Shown: piece after piece, positions 1 to 5,414 of the stretch | Numbering within the stretch: position 1 is the stretch's first letter | Layout of the letters: every line of letters begins with the position of its first letter | Assembly (NCBI GenBank): GCA_024280975.1 | Contig: JAMXLQ010000331.1 | Location: forward strand, 1-6,113 | DNA: 6,113 nt | Reading direction: 5' to 3' | DNA from: Methanosarcina sp. | GTDB lineage: Archaea; Halobacteriota; Methanosarcinia; Methanosarcinales; Methanosarcinaceae | Notes under the pieces: generated by a model | Databases searched by the model: none | The model's input: only the letters and a program-made list of their open reading frames with translations | What the model was told of the DNA's origin: nothing | Translations under genes and position numbers: made by a program

Positions 1-823
1 CAGTAATGAGTTTGACAGAGATCAAACGGCTACTTTGAATATTGATATTATGAACAAAGGCAAATTATTAGGATTTAAGAATGACAAAACTCCTTATGGT
101 TCCGATGAAATCTATGCTGCCCAGACAGAAATGAAGCTGGAGAGTGGGGTAGTTGACGCTGCAAATGTAGTAGCTTCTCTCTCAACAGATTCGGGAAGCC
201 CAATTGAAGTCAAATCAGTCAGCCAGCAGATAGGTACTATAAAAAGTGGAGAAAACGCACTGACACCAGCAAAATTCGATATAAAAATTGATAAAAAAGC
301 AAAAGCAGGGGAATACAATCTTTACTTGAATCTCTCTTATGATTATCAAAAGAATGTGCAAATAATGAATCCGAATGCTACTGCTCAGACCTATGACGTG
401 AGTCGCTGGTATGGAGTTATGAACCAGAATCAGACATTAAAGATTAAAGTGAAAAATCAGGCTGATTTTGAGATCGTAAATACTACAGGCAGTCTTTCTC
501 CAGGTGGAGAGAACATAATCGATGTAACGATCAAAAACATGGGTGAGGAAGAAGCAAGAAACGTTAAGGCGATAGTTAATCCAGCTGATCCTCTAAGTAC
601 AACTGATAGTATGGCATTCCTATCTACTATGGCACCTGGAAGTACTGCTGTCGCAAAGATTAAAATTAAGGCAGATAGCGAAGCTGTACCAAAAGTATAT
701 GGAGTTGATACTGTGTTAAAATATGAAACTCCAGAAGGTGATACCAATTATACTGATGTCCTTCAGGCTCCAGTAGAGGTAAAAGAAGCTGGATTCTTCG
801 AGAAGCTTTTTGGATGGATTTAA
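1..823 (+). CDS. COG1361-type S-layer-related extracellular domain protein, 5'-truncated
   Basis: The reading frame is open from base 2 to the TAA at 821-823, giving the last 273 residues. The TTG at 35 is internal, because the frame continues upstream without a stop, so the true start lies outside the window. Two beta-rich modules are visible. The first begins near residue 13 (TLNIDIMNKGK). The second, about residues 156-252, has the pattern of COG1361/CARDB-like domains: FEIVNTTGSLSPGGEN, then DVTIKNMGEEEARNV, then a YGVDTVLKYETPEGDT segment. N-glycosylation sequons (NAT, NQT, NTT, NYT) fit an exported protein. In methanogens this family is cell-surface or secreted, and members often accompany membrane exporters; the partner cannot be seen here. 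The C-terminus has no transmembrane helix and ends in an aromatic, amphipathic tail (GFFEKLFGWI). The family assignment is fairly secure; the biochemical role is unknown. Confidence 0.8.
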   Translation, partial: SNEFDRDQTATLNIDIMNKGKLLGFKNDKTPYGSDEIYAAQTEMKLESGVVDAANVVASLSTDSGSPIEVKSVSQQIGTIKSGENALTPAKFDIKIDKKAKAGEYNLYLNLSYDYQKNVQIMNPNATAQTYDVSRWYGVMNQNQTLKIKVKNQADFEIVNTTGSLSPGGENIIDVTIKNMGEEEARNVKAIVNPADPLSTTDSMAFLSTMAPGSTAVAKIKIKADSEAVPKVYGVDTVLKYETPEGDTNYTDVLQAPVEVKEAGFFEKLFGWI

Positions 824-868
824 TGAAGAAACTTTGGTTTTATAGTTCAAGTAAAGAAATTTAAATTC

Positions 869-898
869 AGGTGAGGGATTTACCTTTATCCCTCACCT
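869..898 (+). terminator. Hairpin terminator after the COG1361-type gene
   Basis: A perfect 11-bp stem (AGGTGAGGGAT at 869-879 with ATCCCTCACCT at 888-898) closes an 8-nt loop, 45 nt after the stop codon. T-rich DNA follows (T runs at about 924-950). A stable GC-containing hairpin followed by T tracts fits transcription termination or a 3' end-stabilising element; archaeal termination relies mainly on the T tracts. Confidence 0.7.
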
Positions 899-1006
899 CA
901 CCAAAGGCTGAATAGCTCTTATTCATTTTTTATTCGGCTTTTCATTTTTGATTTCCCTCTTACTCACAGAACTTTTTCTGCTCTCAATTACCAATTTGGC
1001 AAGGAT

Positions 1007-1030
1007 GGTACGCGAATAGGTACGCGAATA
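1007..1030. repeat. Perfect tandem duplication of a 12-bp unit
   Basis: The unit GGTACGCGAATA occurs twice head to tail (1007-1018 and 1019-1030) with no mismatch. It lies between the upstream terminator and the rps15 promoter, about 100 bp upstream of the TATA box. It is more GC-rich than its surroundings. It may be a slippage duplication or a doubled protein-binding site; nothing else in the window matches it. Confidence 0.85.
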
Positions 1031-1097
1031 GTTTAAGCTTCTAAAACCCTGCCTCTTAAATATGGAAAAATTTACTCGTCACAGAGGTTTTTCAACC

Positions 1098-1126
1098 TGA
1101 AAGGAGCCAGATACCTCCTTGTTTCA
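1098..1126. repeat. Imperfect dyad directly upstream of the rps15 BRE/TATA
   Basis: AAGGAG (1101-1106) and CTCCTT (1115-1120) are exact inverted copies 8 nt apart. A wider pairing of TGAAA (1098-1102) with TTTCA (1122-1126) is possible if 3 nt bulge out. The dyad ends a few bases before the predicted BRE, so it would lie outside the transcript and could be an operator or activator site. No regulator is identified. Confidence 0.4.
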
Positions 1127-1127
1127 A

Positions 1128-1142
1128 CACAAACTATATATG
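1128..1142 (+). promoter_or_regulatory. Predicted archaeal promoter (BRE + TATA) of rps15
   Basis: An A-rich BRE-like stretch (CACAAA) runs into CTATATATG, the best archaeal box A match upstream of rps15. Using the usual spacing of about 25 nt, transcription would start near 1160-1166, giving a leader of about 180 nt before the ATG at 1343. The start site is inferred. Confidence 0.6.
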
Positions 1143-1164
1143 TTATGGTGCGTTCTCTAATGAT

Positions 1165-1342
1165 GTTTTTACCGAAAAACTCATGCTTTTGCAGGAATTT
1201 CCTGAAAAGTTACGCAGCAGTTTGCTGTGGCGGATTAAAATCTCCCGATCGATGTGTTGGTCCGTTATAGTCGGTAAAGATATAACTTCAGCCCGAAGAG
1301 CTCTCTTCAGGGCATCGATCAATTGATATCAGGAGAATTATT
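1165..1342 (+). promoter_or_regulatory. Structured rps15 mRNA leader with possible three-way junction and SD
   Basis: Several perfect stems follow each other. GTTTTT/AAAAAC pair at 1165-1180, CAGGA/TCCTG at 1192-1204, and CGCAGCA/TGCTGTG (one G-U) at 1213-1229. The last part is nested: an 8-bp outer stem GATCGATG (1247-1254) with CATCGATC (1313-1320) encloses helix A (GTTATA 1264-1269 with TATAAC 1281-1286) and helix B (GCCCGAAGA 1291-1299 with TCTTCAGGGC 1304-1313, one bulged A). Helix B and the outer stem both claim C1313, so one of them loses a pair. The ribosome binding site AGGAG (1331-1335) sits 7 nt before the ATG, and its GGAGA (1332-1336) can pair with TCTCC (1241-1245) just outside the outer stem. 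The stems are read directly; folding and regulation are inferred. Confidence 0.5.
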
Positions 1343-1801
1343 ATGGCAAAAATGCATACTAAAAGGAAAGGCAAGTCCGCTTCCACCAGGCCTAACAGAA
1401 CTGAACCGCCTGAGTGGTGCAAGATCAGCGCAGAAGAAGTTACTTCAATAACTCTTGATCTCTGGAAACAGGGCGTCTCCACTGCTGAAATCGGGATGAC
1501 TTTAAGGGACCGTTACGGGGTTCCTGATGCCAAGCTTATCACAGGTAAGAAGATCACAACCATTCTTAAGGAGAATAACGTTGCTCTGAGCGTTCCAGAA
1601 GACCTCACCAATCTCATTGTGAAGGCCCTGAGACTCAGGAAGCACCTTTCTGTTAACAAGAAAGATGTCCACAACAAGCGTGCCCTTAATCTTACTGAAT
1701 CCAAGATTAGAAGGCTTGTTAAGTATTACCAGCAGGAAAAGGTACTTCCAAGGGACTGGTTCTACAAACCTGAAACTGCAGAAATGATGATTACCAGGTA
1801 A
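1343..1801 (+). CDS. rps15: 30S ribosomal protein S15 (uS15), archaeal type
   Basis: The 152-residue product is the usual length for archaeal S15 (the homologue of eukaryotic S13). It is a primary 16S rRNA-binding protein that organises the central domain of the small subunit. The N-terminal extension opens with MAKMHTKRKGKS, typical of the archaeal/eukaryotic family and absent from bacterial S15. A segment around residues 24-75 (WCKISAEEV through the DRYGVPD motif) forms the S15/S13 N-terminal domain. The conserved helical S15 core follows, with LRLRKHLSVNKKDVHNKRAL at about 96-115 and KIRRLVKYYQ at about 121-130. The start is supported by AGGAG 7 nt upstream; the second ATG, three codons in, lacks a site of its own. 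The gene appears monocistronic: it has its own promoter and terminator and meets a convergent operon. Archaeal rps15 is often seen beside other information-processing genes, but none is visible here. Confidence 0.97.
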   Translation: MAKMHTKRKGKSASTRPNRTEPPEWCKISAEEVTSITLDLWKQGVSTAEIGMTLRDRYGVPDAKLITGKKITTILKENNVALSVPEDLTNLIVKALRLRKHLSVNKKDVHNKRALNLTESKIRRLVKYYQQEKVLPRDWFYKPETAEMMITR

Positions 1802-1820
1802 AAACCTGGAAATCTTTTTC

Positions 1821-1852
1821 TGGTCGGTTTGCCAGAGAAACAAACCGTACCA
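1821..1852 (+). terminator. Hairpin terminator of rps15
   Basis: TGGT-CGGTTTG (1821-1831) pairs with CAAACCG-T-ACCA (1841-1852): 11 bp with one bulged T and a 9-nt loop, starting 20 nt after the stop codon. T-rich DNA follows (about 1854-1885). Read on the other strand the hairpin is not followed by a T run, so it mainly suits rps15. The rest of the gap up to 1951 shows no gene. Confidence 0.65.
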
Positions 1853-1951
1853 CTATTTTAAAATTCTGTTTTACTCTTTTTCTTAGCTAATTCCGAAAAT
1901 GCTGCTACTCTTTCTTGTTGTTCACTCTTTCATTTCTTCTGCTCTCGACAT

Positions 1952-2734
1952 TTATGGGTTATGAGCTAATGCTACTTCAGGGCTCCCGGGAATCACACAC
2001 CGCATACCAGCAATTTCCCCTATAATTACAGGCAGGCCATATACCTCTTCAATCACCTCAGGTGTAATTACCTCAGCTCCTCCATGTGCGTGTATCTTCC
2101 CTTCCTTTAGGAGAATAAATCTGTCTGCATACCTGAGGGCCTGATTGAGGTCATGCATGGTCATTATGGCTGCAATCCCGTGCTCAAGGACAATCTGCCT
2201 GATAATGGCCAGAATCTCAACTTGATTTCTTAGATCAAGGCTGCTTGTAGGCTCGTCAAGTAGGAGGATTTTTGGTTCCTGTACGAGCGAACGTGCGATT
2301 GCGACCTTTTGGAGTTCGCCTCCGCTCATTTCATCGATATAAGCCAGGCGGAGTTTTTCCATGGAAAGTAACCTGAATACTGAGTCGACTATTCGAAGGT
2401 CCTTTTCGGTAATATCCCATTTGATATGGGGTCGCCTTCCGAGCAGGACTGCATCAAAAGCGGTCAACCTTCCTGTTTCCACTCGCTGGGGAACATAACC
2501 TATAAGGCGTGCGATCTCCATTGTTCCAAGGTCAAAAAGGTTATTTCCATCAAGATGAACTGCTCCTCCTTTGGGGCGGAGAATCCTATTAAGGCATTTT
2601 AACAGTGTAGTTTTGCCCACTCCATTGGGTCCAAGAATTGCTACAACTTCTCCTTTTTCGATGGAAAAGGCTATTTCGTGAAGGACTTTACGATTGCGAT
2701 ACAAGAATTCAAGTTCTTCTACAGAAAGAATCAT
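1952..2734 (-). CDS. ABC transporter ATPase of an iron-siderophore/cobalamin-type importer
   Basis: This 260-residue nucleotide-binding subunit powers the importer from the cytoplasmic face. All ATPase motifs are present: Walker A GPNGVGKTT (35-43), Q-loop Q83, signature MSGGE (136-140; M replaces the usual L), Walker B ILLLDEP (156-162), D-loop SSLD (164-167) and switch histidine H194. Layout and length match the FepC/BtuD/FecE group (COG1120), including the C-terminal segment that follows ITPEVIEEVYG (about 223-233). The start codon overlaps the permease stop in a 4-nt ATGA, so translation is probably coupled. It is the last gene of the operon and converges on rps15. The transported substrate cannot be read from the ATPase. 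Confidence 0.93.
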   Translation of the reverse strand: MILSVEELEFLYRNRKVLHEIAFSIEKGEVVAILGPNGVGKTTLLKCLNRILRPKGGAVHLDGNNLFDLGTMEIARLIGYVPQRVETGRLTAFDAVLLGRRPHIKWDITEKDLRIVDSVFRLLSMEKLRLAYIDEMSGGELQKVAIARSLVQEPKILLLDEPTSSLDLRNQVEILAIIRQIVLEHGIAAIMTMHDLNQALRYADRFILLKEGKIHAHGGAEVITPEVIEEVYGLPVIIGEIAGMRCVIPGSPEVALAHNP

Positions 2735-3801
2735 TGTTTGTACCCCTTAAGAAGTAAGTATATGAAGGCAGGTGCTCCCATAAAGGCAGTAAGAACAGAT
2801 ACGGGAAGCACATATGGCGATATTATAAGTCTTGCTGCAGTGTCTGATGCCAGAAGGAGAACTCCTCCAAATAGGATCGAACCAGGTATTAGGTATCGCT
2901 GATCATCTCCTATGACTCTTCTGACCATGTGTGGGCAGATCAGCCCTACAAACCCTATAACCCCAACAAATGCGACAATCGCTGCAGAGACTAGGGCTGC
3001 AACTACCATGCCTATTAATCTTATCCTTTCCACATTGACACCCAGACCTTTTGCAGTCTCGTCACCTGCATCTATGGCATTATAGTTCCAGCGGTTGGCG
3101 ATGAAGAATATGATTGCAAGCAACACAATGGTCGTCATTATCTCAAGTTCCAGCCAGTTAACTCTCCCAACGTCGCCAAAAGTCCAGAAGACAACTGCTG
3201 CAAGCTGGGTATCGTCAGCAAAGTACTGGAGGAACATCGTGCCTGCGGTAAAGAGGGAAGAAAGCGCAACTCCTGCAAGTACCATTACCTCGGGTGAAGC
3301 CCCCCTTATCCGCGAGATTAGCAGGATAACTCCGGTTGCAAGGAGGCAAAAGAGGAAAGCTACTATAGTAGTCAGGTAAGGATTGTTGATTATTATGGCA
3401 TTTGCAACTGTGGACTGCAATTTTCCAGTGCCTAGAACTACCAAAGAGAATGCAGCTCCAAAAGCGCCGGCATTTGAAATTCCAAGTGTAAAGGGGGATG
3501 CAATAGGATTACGTAGAATAGACTGCATCACGACTCCTGCAACTGAAAGTCCGGCTCCTGCAACTATTGCAGCCAGGGCCTGCGGGAGGCGAATGTTCCA
3601 GATTATTGAGTCCCATCTTGTAGAGATACTCTCTCCCATTAGAGTTTGCAACACTTCTTGAGGAGGTATTGCTACTGCACCTACTGAGATCGAGTAAACA
3701 AGCAAAGCGAAGAGGAGCAGGAGCCCCCCAATTATCCAGAAGTATTTTCTGCGTATATATACAAGATAATCTTCAGGAACTGCTCCTTTGGAGAAATGCA
3801 C
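2731..3801 (-). CDS. FecCD/BtuC-family ABC transporter permease
   Basis: This 356-residue membrane subunit should form a homodimeric channel with about ten transmembrane helices, the standard fold for iron-siderophore, haem and cobalamin importers (PF01032). A cytoplasmic N-terminus of about 20 residues precedes the first helix (about 21-45). Family motifs are clear: RLPQALAAIVAGAGLSVAG at 71-89 followed by QSILRNPIASPFTLGIS (93-109); the loop that contacts the ATPase, AGDETAKGLGVNVERIRL (245-262); FVGLICPHMVRR (284-295); and DTAARL near 320. The start is GTG at 3801, chosen because GGAGGG lies 9 nt upstream and no better ATG fits. It begins 16 nt after the binding-protein stop and overlaps the ATPase start by 4 nt. 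Related methanogen permeases are usually annotated as iron transporters, but the family also carries corrinoids and, in some lineages, molybdate or tungstate. Confidence 0.94.
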   Translation of the reverse strand: MHFSKGAVPEDYLVYIRRKYFWIIGGLLLLFALLVYSISVGAVAIPPQEVLQTLMGESISTRWDSIIWNIRLPQALAAIVAGAGLSVAGVVMQSILRNPIASPFTLGISNAGAFGAAFSLVVLGTGKLQSTVANAIIINNPYLTTIVAFLFCLLATGVILLISRIRGASPEVMVLAGVALSSLFTAGTMFLQYFADDTQLAAVVFWTFGDVGRVNWLELEIMTTIVLLAIIFFIANRWNYNAIDAGDETAKGLGVNVERIRLIGMVVAALVSAAIVAFVGVIGFVGLICPHMVRRVIGDDQRYLIPGSILFGGVLLLASDTAARLIISPYVLPVSVLTAFMGAPAFIYLLLKGYKQ

Positions 3802-3810
3802 TTATTTATA

Positions 3811-3816
3811 CCCTCC
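3811..3816 (-). promoter_or_regulatory. Strong ribosome binding site that sets the GTG start of the permease
   Basis: On the minus strand GGAGGG ends 9 nt before the GTG at 3801-3799 and lies one base after the binding-protein TGA (3820-3818). A ribosome finishing the upstream gene would sit on this site, which suggests reinitiation. The TATAAATA between site and start resembles a TATA box but is in a useless position for this gene. Confidence 0.6.
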
Positions 3817-3817
3817 A

Positions 3818-5029
3818 TCATAGTGGAATCTGCTTGAATCCCAGATTGTTGTACTGTTCGTTTAGATCAGAAAATACTGGTTTACCGAGGAAAAAGGTAT
3901 AAATCTCGTTGGCTTTTGCTTCAGGATCAATATCCTTAAACTGGTCTGGATAGAGCACTTTCCCTACATAATAAGCATTTGCAAGCGCTGACTCATAGTT
4001 GGTGCTATAGAAGTTGTAGGGAATCACTCCGTAAACTTTACCATTCTTAACCGCTGAAAGCCCTTTGAGTGCCGTGTCATTCTTGAGTTCTCCTATAGCT
4101 CCTTCGTTACCCATCTGGAGGGTGCCGATGTCAATAAATATATATTCTGGATCCCAATCTACGAGGGCTTCTTTAGCAATATCAGCATGGTCTGTACCCA
4201 TTCCGGCTGCAACATTCTTTGCGTTCACCCAGAGGAATGGTGGGTAAGCAGGTTCAGTAGAAATTATTCCATGAGCTCCAGCCATGCTCACACCACCAAC
4301 ATAGGCAGTTTTTCTTTCGGATTCGGGAATGTCAGCAGTCCTGTTTTCCAAGTCTTGCATTGTAGCGTTGATATAATTGATTATTTCTTCTGCCCTTTGC
4401 TGTTTGCCTACTACCTTACCCATTATCCTGAGAGAACTGTACATTTCGGCTCTACTTTTCTCGTTACTTAAAGATCCGTAAGGTAATGAGACCACAGGGA
4501 TACCGGTTTTACTTTGGAGGGTATCGGCTTCAGTGGCAGTCGGTGCCGATGATTGTCCAATCATACTTGTTTTCAGGATAACCTGAGGATTAATTTCAAT
4601 GATCTTCTCTGGATCGTCTTTACCTCTGGCTTCCCCAATTAGAGGGTAGTCTTTAAGCTGAGGATTTGCAAGGACATAAGGACGACCTTCTATCTCACTT
4701 TTCGTCTTCTCAAGGCTGTCAACTCCTACTACATAGTCCTGGGCTTGCAGGTATACGAGGTAGCGCAGACATCCTGCCCCCGAGCAGACAACTCTGGTGA
4801 CATTTTCAGGTATGGTAACGTTTCTCCCTAAACCCTCAGTCATTGTGATTCCAGGAGATTCTGCTATTTCTTCTGTACTCACGTTTCCGGTAGAGTTTGC
4901 AAGTCCCTCATCATTTGTCTCCTCAGAGGATGTGGATTTGCTGGTACACCCTGAGGTTGCGATCAGGAAAACAATGAGCAATCCTATAAGCATAATTTTA
5001 CATAACTTATTACTTGAGAGCATTTTCAT
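3818..5029 (-). CDS. ABC transporter substrate-binding lipoprotein, FepB/BtuF class
   Basis: This 403-residue protein is the first gene of the importer operon. A basic N-terminus, a hydrophobic segment (about 12-24) and the lipobox ATSGC with C28 predict export and lipid anchoring. A Ser/Thr/Glu-rich linker (about 29-60) leads to a periplasmic-binding-protein fold of the PF01497 type. Its first lobe includes NVTRVVCSGAGCLRYL (76-91) and VVGVDSLEKT (100-109), then the PEKIIEINPQVIL segment (140-152). A long connecting helix follows (about 190-232). The second lobe includes GGVSMAGAHG (245-254), DWDPEYIFID (291-300), and AVKNGKVYGV (326-335). Several N-glycosylation sequons fit a surface protein. 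The start ATG has GAGG 7 nt upstream; the ATG two codons later is a weaker alternative. Close relatives in methanogens are generally called iron(III) or siderophore-binding; corrinoid or oxyanion binding is not excluded. Two cysteines, C82 and C87, sit where a first-lobe ligand loop is expected. Confidence 0.92.
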   Translation of the reverse strand: MKMLSSNKLCKIMLIGLLIVFLIATSGCTSKSTSSEETNDEGLANSTGNVSTEEIAESPGITMTEGLGRNVTIPENVTRVVCSGAGCLRYLVYLQAQDYVVGVDSLEKTKSEIEGRPYVLANPQLKDYPLIGEARGKDDPEKIIEINPQVILKTSMIGQSSAPTATEADTLQSKTGIPVVSLPYGSLSNEKSRAEMYSSLRIMGKVVGKQQRAEEIINYINATMQDLENRTADIPESERKTAYVGGVSMAGAHGIISTEPAYPPFLWVNAKNVAAGMGTDHADIAKEALVDWDPEYIFIDIGTLQMGNEGAIGELKNDTALKGLSAVKNGKVYGVIPYNFYSTNYESALANAYYVGKVLYPDQFKDIDPEAKANEIYTFFLGKPVFSDLNEQYNNLGFKQIPL

Positions 5030-5414
5030 GTTACTTCCTCTAATTTAATACTGAAAATGTATTACATAAACTTAACTAAATTTCCCATTACTTATTATAA
5101 TTTCAGTAGCTTTCCTTGAATAGTGTGATCTATAGCGAATTAATTGAAAGATGAATCTATTAATTTAGTTTATTTTTCCAGAAAAATAATATATTTGCTT
5201 AACAGTGTTTACTTTTCATTGTATAAGATAATACTTTTATCTAATTAAATAATACGATATTTAACTGAATTGATATCCATTATGTAATCCATTTCGGGTA
5301 AGGGGGGTTTTGAAAAATATTCTAGTTCCTATTTTCTTGATTTAATCCAGTTTGGGTGTCTCGAAATCAGGGATCAGAAAAAATTTGTTGAAATCAATGA
5401 TAAGGAGAGATAGC
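5030..5414. promoter_or_regulatory. Divergent promoter region between importer operon and methyltransferase
   Basis: This 385-bp, strongly AT-rich stretch shows no plausible gene. For the minus-strand operon, TATA-like elements occur at 5196-5187 (AAATATATTA after AAGC, giving a leader of about 135 nt) and at 5104-5092 (AAATTATAATAAG, leader of about 40 nt). For the plus strand the same palindrome at 5188-5195, preceded by GAAAAA, and a weaker AAAAATATT at 5313-5321 are candidates. Weak dyads are present (AGATA/TATCT at 5226-5242; AATTAAT/ATTAATT at 5138-5165), as is a repeated ATCCAT (5275-5280, 5287-5292). In DNA this AT-rich such matches are expected by chance. No known riboswitch was recognised. 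Confidence 0.45.
5188..5195. promoter_or_regulatory. Palindromic TATA element, possibly shared by both divergent units
   Basis: AATATATT is its own reverse complement. It has purine-rich BRE-like flanks readable from both sides: GAAAAA on the left for plus-strand transcription and AAGCA on the right strand for minus-strand transcription. Use in either direction is a guess from sequence resemblance. Confidence 0.3.

Noticed and set aside
824..1342. Small gene, tRNA, CRISPR or transposable-element remnant in the long spacer
   Set aside because: No coding frame with a ribosome binding site, no tRNA cloverleaf, no regularly spaced repeats and no terminal inverted repeats with target duplications were found.
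1288..1843. Minus-strand open frames opposite rps15 (64, 113 and 63 residues)
   Set aside because: They overlap a clearly recognised ribosomal protein gene on the other strand, show no family motif and no ribosome binding site; they are shadows of its codon use.
3802..3810. TATAAATA between binding-protein and permease genes as an internal promoter
   Set aside because: A start about 25 nt downstream would fall inside the permease and lose its ribosome binding site.
3095..3902. Plus-strand frames of 77-94 residues across the permease
   Set aside because: They are antisense to a permease with conserved FecCD motifs along its whole length.
5074..5170. Inverted repeat AACTAAATT (5074-5082) / AATTTAGTT (5162-5170)
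   Set aside because: Nine AT-rich bases 79 nt apart in a 385-bp AT-rich spacer are expected by chance about this often; the match does not extend.
5030..5414. Cobalamin riboswitch or metal-repressor (DtxR/Fur-like) operator in front of the importer
   Set aside because: No conserved riboswitch core or convincing operator was recognised; the dyads present are short and AT-only.
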